DNA of 64,000 nucleotides from Sitta carolinensis (Eukaryota > Chordata > Aves > Passeriformes > Sittidae). Below, one piece after another: positions 45,613-59,826 of the stretch. The first letter of the stretch is position 1, and each line of letters starts with the position of its first letter. Under the pieces are notes generated by a model. It saw only the letters and a program-made list of their open reading frames with translations, was not told the origin of the DNA and did not search any database. Position numbers and translations under genes: made by a program. The stretch covers positions 27,505,001-27,569,000 of the forward strand of contig JAVUNC010000004.1 in assembly GCA_032173965.1 (NCBI GenBank), in the 5' to 3' direction.

Positions 45613-46525
45613 GCCCCTCCCTCCCCCCCAGTCACCATCTTGGATTTTTGAAAGTTAATTTCCAGCCAAGTCCACTCCGTTATTTCGGTTCATTTTAAGA
45701 TTTATCTCCTTGCTCACAGGGAGTGTAATAGTTGCTCTATGTGTTGTAGCCCTGATTCTAAACTATTTAGAAAACAGTCCAAAAGAAAGAAATGTTAGAC
45801 ATAAAATGCTAAAATTAAGTTTAGGTTTACAGTTGGTTTGTTTTTGTTTTTTTTTTTTCCCCCAGAAAACTGTTCTTTTCTTTAACTTCCTCCTTCTCAT
45901 ACTTCTGTCTGGCATTTTCTAAACAGAAATGTTTCCAGAGATACAGTGTGCTACATATGCAGTGTGAAATGAATTCAAATCTGAGACATGCACCCTGCAC
46001 AGATGCTTTTCATTTGCAAAATTAATTGGTCACATTGGAAACACATTGGATTCATGCTGAGAGGCGTTGGAGGGATTTTGGCCTGAAGGAACTGGAAAAT
46101 ATTAGATCTCTCTATTGATGCTTGAATGTTAATAATTACAAACACAAGGATTGTGTTGGTTCACAAATGTTAAACAATTGTTTACATTTTCCTGCTACTA
46201 GTCACAGAGTATATGTAACACCTATGGAGAAAGGAATTCGCTTTAAAAAATAGTTCCAGTGAAAAGGGAGTGAAGATAAAATCTATTTAGTAGTATAAGG
46301 GACTTCATAGATATGATAAGCTAACATACATGGCTTCTTGAAAACAATTATAAAGGAATATTTGCTGTCTTTATAGCTAATCTTGGCCTAGTTTTCTGGT
46401 GCTGTAATGAGTACTTCACCTACTTGATTACCCAACTGGTAGTATTCATGTAACTGCAACCTAATTATTTCTTCTCTCTTTCCCCTACAGATTACTCACA
46501 ATTTCAAATTTCTTTTTTAACTGAC
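45613..46525. other. Unique non-coding DNA
   Basis: Nothing was recognised. A second pyrimidine/T run occurs near 45841-45863. Confidence 0.5.
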
Positions 46526-46890
46526 TGTCCTGGTTTCAGCTGGGATAGAGTTAGTTGCCTTCTGTGTAGCTGGTACAGTGTTCTTTTGGATTTAGTATGA
46601 GAATAATGTTGATAAAACACAAATGTTTTAATTCTAAATCAAAGACTTTCCAGGTTGTTACGCTCTGCCAGTGATCAGGGACACAAGTAGTTGGGAGGAA
46701 GCAGAGCTGGAGCAGCTGGCCCAAAGTGGCCAGAGGGATATTCCACACCACATAACACCGTGCTCAGTATATAAATGGGACAGAGCTAGATGTGAGGAGA
46801 CAATTGTTATTTGGGGATGAGCTGTGCATCAGTCATTGGATGGTGAGTAGTTGGATGGTGCAGCATTTGCAGTACATTTGTTTTACACTG
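46526..46890 (+). mobile_element. Avian ERV LTR, 3'-truncated
   Basis: Begins TGTCCTGGTTTCAGCTGGGA, then ATAGAGTTAGTTGCC and GAGAATAATGTTGATAA, the start of a common avian ERV LTR. It continues through CCCAAAGTGGCCAGAGGGAT and ATTCCACACC to a TATA box at 46768-46775 and then an R-like segment with ATGAGCTGTGCATCAGTC. Homology fades near 46890 before the U5 end. The copy at 22242-22832 is the same family on the opposite strand. Confidence 0.8.
46768..46775 (+). promoter_or_regulatory. LTR TATA box
   Basis: TATATAAA follows GCTCAG, as in other copies of this LTR family. The equivalent place in the 22242-22832 copy reads GCTCAGTAAGTAAA, a decayed TATA. Confidence 0.6.
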
Positions 46891-49800
46891 ATAGATCTTG
46901 AGACTGCAAGAAGTTAACGACTGCCTCTAATGTGATAGGAGTACATGGAAGATGTTTTTGGATTGAAGCCCAAAATTTTGCTGTAAATCTCTCCATGTCT
47001 TGAAAATACTATTTTAGTTAATTCTTTCAGTATCTCTTCATCTCTTGCAAAGCCTATTTCAATTAATTTTTTCAGGTTTCATTTCTCTCTCAGCTTTTCT
47101 TTATTATGTCATTATGCTCTTAGGCTGATGCATTACATCATGTAATACAAAATAAGTATAATTGAGTTACCTTAAGGATAGTAGTAGCAATGCTATAGTT
47201 GAAGTTGAATTGGCTGTTATACTATAAATATTTGAAGTGTGATTAATATCATGGCAGTTTCTAGTCTCATTTGGAAAAAAGTTGAAATGTAAGCTGAAAA
47301 TATAGCTGTAAATCTACATAAAGGGAAAATACCCTGAATTTATCATCTTTTCTAAAACATGTCTAGGGAAAAATTTTCCCTTCTATGTAGAAAGATAAAT
47401 TTCCAACTATGTTCTTGTTCAGTTTTATATTTCCTGAATTTTTTAAGCTTTTTAATGATCACTTTTTTCTTGGGTTGTGTCTTAGGATAAATAAAATCTC
47501 ATAATCATGATCTTCTATAAAATGAGAAAGATTTTTTAATTGAAAAATTGAAGAGTTTACCTCTATAAAAAGGGAAAATTAAGAATTGCTACCCTGTAAA
47601 TAAGGCAGTAGGCTGAGTCTGTGTAAAATACCTTAGAAACTACATAGAACATTTATAGACTATCCTTTAGTCTGTTAAAAAAAAGTTAAATTCTCACAAA
47701 TAAATCTGCCCCTCTACATTATATGTAAAGGAGTTTAAAACAACCAAGTTCCCAGTCTCCCTCTCAGAGAAGGTAGCTAAATCCAAGCCACAATGCCACA
47801 TAAACATCAGAGAGATAAAACACCTTAGGAGGAATATGGGCCAAAGCAAACTTGACCAGCTTCAGCCCAGAAAGACTTTGAAGTACTGTGGCAAAGTTTT
47901 CTTCCATTTCCTCTTCCCTTTTTATTCCTCCTTTTAAACACTATAAACATTAATTTAAAGAAGGATACAGTGTAACTACAGCTTAAAAACTTATACATAG
48001 TATTTTCTAAGGATGGGATATTGAGGTTTCCTCCTGTCTTAGGAGGTGCTTGTATTCATTGGTGTAATAAAAGGTTTGATGGGCTGAAACCCTCACAGGA
48101 GTTTTAAAAAGGACCGAACTTTGGGAAAAGAGAGGAAGCATTTTTTGTCCTTTCTGTATTAACAATTATTAATTATTATATTATCTATAAAGTTTCATGT
48201 TTTATTCAGTTAATATAACCTAAAACTGATATTTATAAAAAAAATAATAATAAAAATATATTTACACAAGCATAACAATATGTATCATAAAAATAGGAGC
48301 TAGCACTGAGTGGTGCATGGTAATTTGTCAAAATCTAACAGTTTTATTAGAATAAAAAACGAGAAACCTGAAAAATAAATTCAGACTTGCACCAAATTGG
48401 TTAAACACAAGGTTTAACAAAATAAAGATTTCTGACTTTCTTACTTTCCAACTCCTTCTGTATCGCTGGCAGATTTGGCAACTTTCAGGCCTTCAGACAT
48501 TCTTACTGTGAGCATAACAGCTTCCTGGTCAATTGGAGTAGTTGTTGACCCTTTTGAAGATGAGACTTGGCTCTGCTCTCTGCACCAGCCACTGCTTTCC
48601 TCACCACATTCAGCATATGTCATTGTGTGTCCTCTCTGCTCCTGTATATTTGCCCAACCCATGATCCTGGAGATTCTCCCTACTGCATGCATCCATTAAC
48701 TCAAAGAAGTAGAAATTTTCCCTTTCCCCTTGATCCTACCTGCCAAAGTATGCAGCAGCCTTGACAATGAAACCACTTTTCCTCTCTGCTTCCCATCTTG
48801 TCCTATACAGTATGTAGCACTTGTACAATAAATTATGAACAGAAGCTCTCAATGAGTAGGTAATCTGTGACAAACATGGGTTTGTCTTGAACACTACATA
48901 CTGCATAACTGGTCACTCAGCTCATAGAAATAAAGGAGGAGCCTTGTATCTAGAAGAATTTTTGAAGTGTGTGAGCATAAGTAATCAAATAAAACTGCCT
49001 GGCAGAAAAATAAAATTTAATTTATAGTTTTCCTGTTTTTTTTTGTTTTCATTTGAAGACAATATATATTAAAAATTGAAATATTATACTTCCTTCAATT
49101 CCTATTAGCAGTGTATACACTCCTCACCAGGTGCTAGTCCATAACCCACAAGAAATTAACTTCATTAAAAAAGTCAACACAAATTCTAGCTATCAATTAA
49201 CATTGTCTCAAGAGCTTAGGGAAGATTCAAGCTATAGATAGGTTTTCTGCTTGAAGCATATAATTTAATTCTAGATTAAAAAATGAAACAAATGACAATT
49301 ATGACAACTATTTCTCAATTTTCATGTCTTTTGAGATGTATACATCAGACAATAACATTTCCTAAGCAACAGCCTTTAAAACTCGCATGAAAAATATGGT
49401 AGCTTGCACAGGACCAGAAAACAGCAGTTCATAAAGGCATTGAAAGTTTTACCGAAAAAAAAATTAATAAGAAGTCATGCCCATCACTGTATGTCATTCT
49501 CTCTGAATACTTTTTTCCCCTTGCAAATAAATACACAGTCCTTGTCTGGTTAAAAATAAAGTGAATAGAAATATAATTTCCTAATTTGAAATAGAAACCC
49601 AGGTCTTCAACTTGATTTATATGATACTACATCATAATTAATTTATTCATTAAACAACATGATCTAGATTTAATATAATTTTAAAGTCAGGTAAAATAGG
49701 TAATATCCAAAAACCAAAAGAAGCTGGAAGTTGCTTAAAATGGTTAAAAGCAAAAATAAAATTATATATTTATGGTGGACAAAGGCTTAAATTTTTTTAT

Positions 49801-52800
49801 ATTTTTTAAAAGTCATCTAGAAAATAAGCCCATTTAAAAGCTTTTAATTCTATTTAAAAATCTGCTTTTTCTTTTTTTAAAGGTGAAAAATTAAATGTCA
49901 ACTTGCACAAATCTTATTTAAATTTGCACGTTTTTATCTACAAATTACTTGCTATAGTCTCTAATCCTGAACTGCATGAGGAAGATGTAAACTCTTCCTG
50001 ATAATAAAAATGTAGTTACTAGCAAATATTATTTTGAGGGATGAAAACTGAGATGAAGTGGGATATGTGAGATTTTGTGTGATAGCTTGGAGGACGGTTT
50101 AAAGTAGGTATTCAGAGCAAATATATTAAACAAAAATATTGGAACAAAATATATTGAAATATATGTCACTGGGTAATGACTTGTATGTAATCAGGAACAG
50201 ATGCCTGATCTAGTGACAATGACAAGCAGAATTTTCATAAAGTTTAGTGAAAAATGGACCTATAACTTATCAGCTGGTACTAAAATACTAACACAAAGGC
50301 TATTTTGCAGAAATATTTTCCAGAAAATTTTATGAGATGAAGAATCAATTTTTTAAACACTGATAGAGCATCTTTGTAAATAAGGTTTATCTAACTGAAA
50401 AGTAGAATAAAATGAACATTGATAAGTTACTACAGATTCTAGCATTTTACTTTTAAAAAAAAAAATATAACTTGGAGGTCGTGATAACACTGTTGAGATC
50501 TTAATATTAACATTTTAGAAATTCTATGTATGTTTTTTTGAAAAATGTATTATTTCTAAACTCATGGTAGCTAGGAAAAAAATTCTTATGCAATGACAGG
50601 TGAATGATTCATAGGGTACTTTTCTGAAAGTTCTCTGTTTTCTTTTTCTACAATCACCAGATTAGGAAGACAGAAAAGAGGATGTTACTTTTCTTCAGTC
50701 TCCTTTCCCGGTGTAAAAAGGAAAGGCTGCTGTTAATGCACCATAATTATATATGATTTTTCTTTCCCTTTAAAAATTCTAAAATTTTAAACAAGCTTTA
50801 AAAATTAGAAATAGTTTTGCCTTCTTAATTGTTTAAGTGTTCAGAGAGTAATCCAAGAAAATTATTTCTCTGAAATATTCCCTCTAAGTATTAATATCCT
50901 ATAAATTTTCCATGTGGCTAGTGAGTATGTATTTACCAACATAACAAAATTGGTTACTCTTGCTAAAGTAATCAAGCCTAGCATAGAATATTTAATATAA
51001 TAGGAGGATTTTAATGTACCTGGAAATCATAAAGCATTTATTTATAACAGAAAATAGAAAAAAACCCAAAAACATAGGAAATAACTCTTGAAAAGCATTT
51101 GGATTGTGTCCAAATTTGGATTAAAATATAATAAGTGTTTGGAAAAATTTTCAACAGAACTTTGTGTCTTATCTGTAAAAATGATGCATCGAAATAATGT
51201 CTTTAAAAAGAGATATAATGGAACACAAATTTTTAAAGATATTGTTAGACTCATTTTCTACAAGGACAAAGTTATCACTCTGCTGCATTGTTGAAAGATT
51301 AAATATTTATGAGTTTAAAATGCAACTGAAACCATCAAGTTCATGTTCAGCCAATAAAGGAATGACAGCATCAAAATTTTAGTCCAGATCAAGTTTCAAA
51401 GAAGAATGTCTTCCTCTTGCAGTGAAAATATGAAAGCCAAGCAAATAAATCTCACTGAACCAAGTAAACAACTCTGCCAGTACTCTGTTCCTGTCTTTGA
51501 AGCAAAATCCTAGAAGTGTCCTCTCAGGACACTGAGGCTTAAGGAAGGAAAATGGTTTTGTGTGGTCCTGTGCCTAATGCTTATTGCAGAGATTTGTCTA
51601 CATCTAATGACTAAATTACTACCAGGTTTTGCCACCTATTAATTCAAACAATTTGTCTGGTTCCAGAAAAAACCCGAGACTAATCCACCACTTTGATCAT
51701 GTGGGGTTCATTCTCTAATGAAGCATGAAAAGGTCCAAATTAACAGAATGTACACAAACAGTGTGATCTGAAAATTCTTACTTTATTGTACACCTATGGT
51801 TTTAAGATAACTGAAACATGGATTAAACACACCAAAAGGCATAGCAATACTCTAATGCCCTATGCTACATGCTTTGAAAATTGTAGCAAATATCTGTGAA
51901 GAATTGTATTGGGTCTACAGATTACTGATTGAGAATTTTTTTCTTTGTCTCAATTAAAAGCAAAGTATAAGCAAAATATTTCTAAGATTATATTAGCAAT
52001 AAATGATTGTTTCAAGTGATATTGTTAAAAAAATCTATTATTAAAAGCATTGGGATCAGTTTTATCCACATGTCAACAAAACTTTTCTTTTTCATCACAA
52101 TATTTCATTATAATCTCAGGGAAAAAAAAGTAGGTCTAAAATGATATGTACTTGCTTCATGACTGTGCTATGGATTTGGAAAAAGATTTAAATAAATAAT
52201 GATTATTATAATTTCTGACACTTAAAATTCCTCTGTAAGAAAAGAATCCACTTTTCTGTAAGATAATCTTTGTACATAAGTTTCTGAAAGAGGAATATTT
52301 ACCATTGAGGAAGGCTTTGTAGAATATAATACCTTTATCTACCTGTGCACATTAAAACATCATTCAAAGTATATATAAATATGAAATTAGAGCCTAGAAC
52401 AACCCAGATATGGCAGAAAAATATTAGTGTCAGTGAACCAGATACTTTCAGATGAACAGAAGTATTTAGGGTGTTGCAGTCTGTCACTGAGTCAGATTCA
52501 CAATTTTCTAGTTACAAAAAGAATAACTATTTGATTGCCCAGGGGGTGTGAATACTTGTTCCTGATATTATTGGTATGGAAATACTTCTCAGTATCTCCT
52601 TCCTGAAGTTTCCTTTATTCTTTATGTAAAAAGAATTTGTCAAACCGGTTTGCTTAAAACTGGTCCTATATCCACTGGATATGGAAACTGAGCTTAATTA
52701 TGGTTCTTTTTATGCTTCTTTCTATTTTAAGAAAGGTAATTTTATCTTATCTCATCTTTCTCCCCTTCACTTTTTTACTTTAGTCTTTTTAGATGAAAGG

Positions 52801-52849
52801 TGATTTGAAATGGCCAGCATAAATTCATTGAGATAATCATACTTGACCA
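46891..52849. other. AT-rich unique non-coding DNA
   Basis: This is the longest stretch without a recognised element. No exon, RNA gene or repeat family was seen. The minus-strand frame 48692-48441 (83 codons) ends in KVAKSASDTEGVGK and lies in slightly GC-richer DNA, but I recognise no protein. Confidence 0.45.
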
Positions 52850-53190
52850 TGCTTGACTGTGTCTGGAATGCTGCGTCCAGTTTTGCAACCCAAATAAAAG
52901 AAAAAATATTCATAAACTGGAATTCAGCCACCTGAGGTGGTTAGTAACTAATTTCAATCTTCCAGTACTTTCAGAGAGATCATCAAGGTATTAGAGCCAG
53001 GCCATTTACCTACATGTGATAGGCAAAAATAATGTGTCACCCCTAACAGGGTGACAGGGGAAGCTCAGATTGAACACAGGAGCAAAAATTTTCTGGGAAA
53101 ATCAATAAGCATTGGAACAAGCACCCAAGCCATTTGTGTAAACTCTCATGGGAGGCTTCTGAGACCTGGGTGGACAAAGCCTGAGTAACC
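52850..53190 (+). mobile_element. CR1 LINE fragment, plus orientation, old
   Basis: GTGTCTGGAATGCTGCGTCC followed by AGTTTTG starts a plus-sense CR1 ORF2 C-terminal segment. After a poorly matching middle, AGCTCAGATTGAACACAGG, ATTGGAACAAGCACCC and GGGAGGCTTCTGAGACC plus TGGGTGGACAAAGCC follow in CR1 order. The final ATTCTATG tail is not visible. Confidence 0.6.
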
Positions 53191-56100
53191 TGTTCTAAAG
53201 TCAGTGTTGATGAGGTGCAGCAAAAGGAAGAAATTGTCCCTTTCTCAGGATGTGAAAGGTCATATCCATGTGCTTTGTGACAGCAAATGTCTATAGGATA
53301 CAGTACAAACCTCTTCAAAGTCCTGATCAGAAATGGTGGAAAGGCAGGCAAGGGGATGGGGTAGAGTTGTCATCACCCCAGGGGGAAAGGAATGATGGAG
53401 GGGGCAGCGCATGGGGTTACAGGATACGACACTACAAGCACCCAAAGACCCAACTATATTTTGCTGCAATCATGGCAAACCAATAAACATTAAAAATAGC
53501 AGTATTTTTATTAATTCATTAATAAAATTTTTCATAATAAAATTAGAACTCTCGGTTCTTAATCAATTTTTTCTTCATGCTTGGAAAGAAAGTTCAAATA
53601 GAACAGATTTTTGGAGATGAAAGAATGAGACTACTTTGCAGTGATCTCATCTGAACATAAGAGGAGCCTGAATTCTGTAACTTAAAATTATACCTCATCA
53701 CCACAGGTACATACATAGATACAGGCAGAAAGCAGTCATAATATTCAAGCACAGAAAGGTTTGAAGCATAGAATTATTATAAAACAAGGATTTTTTTTCT
53801 CGTTATTAGGACACCCATTTTCTAAACAACAGACTTCACCTTGTATACATAAATGAGAATTCAAAGGACTACCTAGAAAATTATGGCTGAACAAAACTCT
53901 TCCAATTGCAAGTACTGCTTTCAAACTGTTTTCAATGACAAATACGACCTTGAATATGTACTAAAGCTAAACAACAAAACCCAAAGAAATCATGATCCTT
54001 GCAGCCAAATACACAGTAGCTCATGGCCATTTTCTCATCTTCCTTTAACATTTTCTTCATCCTGTCAGTATAACAAATGATAGCAAAGGTGCCATGTCTC
54101 CTGATAAAGTTTATGTGCTCTTTGTTGTTAGCAACAGTTCCAAAATACAGTCTGAATGGTCTATAATTTCTAAGTGCTGCAAGACTGATTTCAGTGTTGC
54201 CGTTCTACCCGCTGAATCAGTCTAGCTCTCTTGTACTTACTATTTCTTTTCTAGTTTTTGGGGTATTGATAAGATTGCTTCATGACAGCTATTTTTGTTA
54301 GTCCTGACAGCATCTATGGCTGTCCAGGTAGTGTAAGTGGGGATGAGGTTCATTTGACACTCGTCTGGGTTACTGTGTACTGACTTCATGCAGTTGTCTT
54401 ATACTATTAGGATGGTGTTCCCTCAATGCTTTTTTGCTCTGTTGAGTGTGGCGAAGTACAGGTTTGTTACAGCAGTAGCTACAGTTGCCTCTTCATGCTG
54501 CTGGAACCAACATATCTCCTTACTGATGACCTGCAGTCAGAAGCATTTGCCTTCTAAGATACTGGCAGATTCAGAAATTTTGAGAGACTTTACCAGTAGG
54601 ACTTGAATAGTTGCTTACCCAGGCTTATGTGCTGAATTCTTTTATTCACCCTCACTATCATAAGGCTAAAGTCTCAAAAAAACTTGTCCAAGACTACCCT
54701 CATTCTTATCCATATGGAAGTCCCAAGTCTACAGCTTTGAAGGCAGACCTTTCTCTTCAGTTATTAGGGTACTTGACTTCTTTCTTGTTCCTTGTATGAA
54801 GAGAAATTATCTCAAGATGGTCATCCTAACACCATGTAAAACTTAAAAAGATCCTTAAAAAACATGGAAATATATATTTCCAAAGTATATTACAGAGTAT
54901 GCCAGGAAAAGATAGAGTTACATGTAACATAATCTGGATGCATCATAAATGAGACATATGTATCCCCAACATAACAACATAAATAAAGGTAAATGTTTAC
55001 AAAGCATATATTGCAGAGGGACAGAATATTTCATTATTTTTTGCTTTTTCTTTTGGAAAAAAACTAACTATTTCCAATATTCTTGTTCTGACTTTAAGAT
55101 TCACATGTAGTCTACAATGTGTAGTCTATGATTCCCACATCCTGTTTTATTTATCCACCCAAATGGATTTTTCTTACATTCAAATAATTATAAAAATATT
55201 TTTTTTATGAAAAACAAACAAAAAAATCCCAGTTTTTATAATATCTTTTGAGATATTAATTTTTAAAATATTGAAGGCAAAGTAGAGATAAACCTTGATG
55301 TTTTACTCAAATATTGGAAAGAGCGTGGAAGAAAAACCAAGACCTTAACTCTGGTTAAGACCTGAACTTCTACAAAAAAATTATCTTAATTTTTGAATTG
55401 GTTAGATAATTATGCACATGATGAAGTGGGTAAAAATAATAATGCATATTGCAAATCAAAGACCAGAAATAAATAGCCATTTATAAAGCCAAAACTTTGA
55501 AAAGTTTGATTAAATGTACTTTTCAAGTGGCAAAATTGAATGAATACAGGTACCACGAGGCACAGCTTGACCTTTATTTCTCTTACAACTGTCAGAAATA
55601 CTGAATGGATTTGTATGCCACAAATTAGAAGAACTGCTTCTAATTTTGCCCATAGGAAGAAAATGCTAGTTTAATCTGTTCATAGAACATGAAAAACTGC
55701 ATTCAGAGCTTTAGGGAAAGTTATATGACAGAACCGAACTGTGATTTATGATGAGTTAAATACCTTCACACTCCATTAGAATTCTCCTAACATTGTGAAA
55801 TATTTTGGAGACTTTACTTGGAAATTTAGTGAAGGACTCAACCTGTGGTTAAGACTTATTTGTAAGCATATATATTAAGTATGTGACTCTTTCAGTACCA
55901 GTGCATTATTCTTGAAGTATTCATAGCTCAATGGAAGCTTTCCCTGGATGGACCAAGCTACTCTGAGGTGTTAATTTACACATATATAAGAAAACCAAAT
56001 GCATTTATTAACTAGAAAATGTAGTTGTTATACCAAGGGAATGTTTGAAGTTACGTGTGTTTTGTACAGTGTAACCCAATCTTTTTTCCTCATCTCCGTA

Positions 56101-56997
56101 TTTCTTTTAATAATATCTGTGCACTTAAGTTTCAAAAAACCTAGATCTAAAAAAAAAAAAAATTAAATTAAAAAATGTCTCTATAAGGCTTCTGAAGCAT
56201 GCCTGCACAATTTAACCCCAGAGAGTAATTATACTGGGTTTTTTTAACATTCTGATAAATGTAATAGGTGCAACTGAATGGCATATGAATGGAGAGACTC
56301 ATAAAGTGTGCACTAAACTAATTGTTACATTGCACTCAGAATTTTGGTGGAATTAGAAGTTTAAAATACAAAATATTAGTCCAGTGAAATACTTGAGTAG
56401 GACGGACTTAGTAATGAGGGCATGGATGGAGAGGGAGAGACAGACAGACAGGAAAATAGATATGTTGGATTAAAATCCTAGTGTACATTAATGCACAGCT
56501 GTCATACAAAATAGACTTGTCATTATTTAAAAATCAGCATTGAATAACAAATAAATTTCACTAAATGAAATTTTTGTTTCAAAATCTGAATTAAAGTTCA
56601 TCAGATCCAGAAACTCTTGTTTTCCTCAAAATTTCGTTTGCTGCTCAAAAGTAGAACACAATGGAAACTTAATGTCAAAAACTCTTTGTCTTGGTATAAG
56701 TGACAAGATATTTTAGCAAATTACTTTTGATGCCCATCTGATGTTCCAAAATATTTGCCAACTAGTTTTATGTTTAGGGTTATTAATGTAATTTTTAAAA
56801 CTGTTATTCCATTTCAATGTTCAATATTCAATTTCAAATTAATTTTTTTTATGAATTCATGTGCACTAATATTCTCATGATACTTCAATTTCCTCCTGAT
56901 TTCCTTTACAAACAACCCTCTTGAAAGTTAAAATAGAATAACACAAAAGCATTCTTTTTTTTCTCATGTCACAAGTAAATGAGTATTCATTTTCTTT

Positions 56998-56999
<2 letters not shown>
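53191..56999. other. AT-rich unique non-coding DNA
   Basis: No exon or known repeat was recognised. Frames near 53260-53480, 54388-54606 and 54611-54799 lack motifs. Confidence 0.5.

Positions 57000-57040
<41 letters not shown>
57000..57040. repeat. Poly(T) tract, 41 bases
   Basis: An uninterrupted run of 41 T preceded by a TTTTCTTTTC run. Confidence 0.95.
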
Positions 57041-58752
57041 CATTCCATAAAGCTTTAAACTCAACTTCAGGAACAAACTGATTTTTTAAAATGCAGCAGG
57101 ATTGCAAAAAAATAGGTAGACAGTGACTTCATCTTTATTCAGATATAGAGGTACTTGAGGGATCAGGTTTTTATTGGCTGCAATTCCTCACAAGATGCAT
57201 CCTTCAGTAACACTTTTTCTTCTTTAAGTATTGCTCCTTATCAGAAAGCAGGCATGTCTATCTGAACTGAAATCCTGTATTTCAATTTACACAGGCTAGA
57301 TAACCATCTTTCAGTAACAGCTTTCTTACAGGCCTCAAATGCAGCAGTGCAATCTCAGCTGGGTCTTCCTCAGTTCACAAACCAACCAGAAGTAATTGGT
57401 AGGTCTTTTCATGGGGTCCCACACTGTCAAAGCACCTCTAGTTTCTATATAGAACTCAGATAGTTGTTCTCTTATTAATGATACTTCCAGATGAGATGAT
57501 ACCTGGCTCATGTCCAAAATTTGTTTCGCTAAGTTATTTATGAGCAGGAAATGTTACCGGTGTTCAAAACAGGAAACACATAGAACCTACATGATACAGA
57601 ATTATTGCCTTTAAATTCTTTGAATATTTGCAATGCATTTATTTTTGAAATTCATTTATGCATTGATGTAGAAGAGAATTGTTTCATTATTTTAATATCA
57701 TAATGATTTAATATCCTTTTCTCTACCTATACATACTTGAATCTCCTACTTTTCTGTTCAGTAGATGAACATCTGTATTTCACTCCTCTAAAACAGTCTC
57801 AGCCTAAAAATAAAGCCTGAAAAATGGAATAAAAATAAGGTCTTAGTAATGTCCTTATTTACAAGTATAATTTAATTTATCATTTCCCCGAATGGGTTAA
57901 TAAACATATAAAAACAATAAGATAATCATATTGTTATGAAAATTCAGTAGACTTTTGAATATAAAAACATTGCTGCTGACCACATGCCCAGAAGGATGCA
58001 AAATAATCAATTACTTTATTAACACTTGGTAGACAAAAAAGGGGCCTTGTCAGAGGGACACATACCAAGGTGTCCAAAATCAATTCAGAGTTAGTAAGAT
58101 TTTTTTCTAGGTCCAACCAACCAACTTTACTGTTCATGCGCTAAACTAAAATAACATATGATATCTTCTTGAGCCCTCCTTTTTACTGATTCCTATGTTT
58201 TATAAATTTTCATCTCAAAGGGGAAATAATACCTAGGAGGAATGAAGAGTGCTTATTTCCATCAGAAAAGGGATTATATTATTTATAACACATTTAAAAA
58301 CAGCCCCCAACACTCAAAAGTAATCATAGCCATTGTCTCCAACTTGAAATAGATTTGCTTAGAAAAAATATTTAATAATGTGTACTGTTCCTAGAGCAAT
58401 TTGAAATACAGATGATTAGCCTGTTTCCCAGATGAGCACTCTATACAATTATTGTGAGAGACAGATTCTTCTTTTTCTCTTTTTTTTTGTCCATCACAGG
58501 CTTTTTCCTACAGAAAATGCTATCGCTTTATCCATCTGGGGAAATGTTGTACACTCTTCACCGCTTTCCAATTCAGACAGTCTCTTGTCTGCTAGTCTAT
58601 TTGAAACTCCTAAGGCACAGGAGGGTACTATATTTTCATTTCTCATATGTGAAAGCATTGCATGGTTATGACATAATCTCTTTATTCATATGTGTTCTAA
58701 AATAAATGAAACATTTATAACATTTTGTGAAACTATTAATCTTGGGGTTTCT
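57041..58752. other. AT-rich unique non-coding DNA
   Basis: Nothing was recognised. Confidence 0.5.
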
Positions 58753-58815
58753 ATTTTTTTTCCTTCTTTTTTTTTTTTTTTTTTTTTTTCCTTTTTTTTT
58801 CTTTTTTTTTTCTTC
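58753..58815. repeat. T-rich pyrimidine tract
   Basis: Runs of T broken by single C or CC; simple low-complexity DNA. Confidence 0.9.
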
Positions 58816-58894
58816 TAGTTATATATTCTAAGAAATCCTGTTTACAGAATTTAGGAACAAAAATGTACAGATATTAAGAAAACATCTAGGAAGA

Positions 58895-59001
58895 ATTACA
58901 TCTTGCAGTCTCTCTGCCCATTACAGGAGGGTTGGACCTTGGTGAACTCTAAGGTCCCATCCAACCCAACCCAACCCATTCTATCATTCTATGATTCTGT
59001 G
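58895..59001 (+). mobile_element. CR1 3' end, plus orientation
   Basis: GGAGGGTTGGACCTTGGTGA and AAGGTCCCATCCAACCC precede three copies of the CR1 terminal octamer at 58978-59001 (ATTCTATC, ATTCTATG, ATTCTGTG). A small ACCCA expansion sits just before the octamers. Confidence 0.85.
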
Positions 59002-59754
59002 CTAGAGTAAGGCAAAATTTACTAGTTTCACACATTCTGCACATGGTTATTTACCTCAGAGGGTATACAGAGAAAAAAATCATGACTGTTTGAAATGGCT
59101 AAGCTATAAAGATATTCAAGATATGCCTGGAGACCATACAGTTTTACACACCAGCTTTACTCCATATTTCTCTCTGCCTTACACATGACATTACTTTGGA
59201 ATATGTGTGAATTTGAACATCATCTGCTAACACAGTGTCAGTGATACCACTCTGCATCCATTCTGCATGGTGGTCCCAGATGAGGGGCATGATGCAAGTC
59301 TTACACAAAGATTCAGGTCTCGATCACTCCAGAAGATTTCTCATTCACAGGGTGAACATATAAAACCACAGTGAATTTCAAATAATAATTTTCTGAGGAG
59401 GCTTTCAACATACACTTCTACTAGCCTTTATTGATAATTAAAGATTTTCTCCTATTTACAGCAAACTTCAATAGAATCAGGACATAAATGAGAACTGTTT
59501 CCCATCAGTTTCATTCTGATATCTTATTTTTTATGACAGGTAAATGGAAATTATCAACCCATAATATAATGTTTTACTACCATGATGCCATTTAACATAA
59601 GAGATTTAAGCTTTATGTAAGTGTTGCACTTGTATGATTAATTTGGGTCTGATGCTTTAAAAGAGTCTCTGGAAGTAAAATTCAAAGTCAAAAAAGTTCT
59701 CTCATTTAATGTGATAAAAAAGAACTTGACATAGAGTCACATACTTAGTTTAGT
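59002..59754. other. Unique non-coding DNA
   Basis: Nothing was recognised. Confidence 0.5.
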
Positions 59755-59826
59755 GGACCAGTCAGTGTTAAATTAATGATTGGATTTGATCTTAGAGGTT
59801 TTTTCAACCTTAATGATTCTATGATT
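59755..59826 (+). mobile_element. CR1 3'-end fragment, plus orientation
   Basis: TGATTGGATTTGATCTTAGAGG then TTTTCAACCTTAATGATTCTATGATT is a mutated CR1 3' terminus with one clean ATTCTATG at 59817-59824. Confidence 0.75.

Noticed and set aside
48441..48692. 83-codon minus-strand frame as a possible exon
   Set aside because: It has no recognisable family and no convincing splice sites at both ends. I kept it only as a remark in the non-coding stretch.
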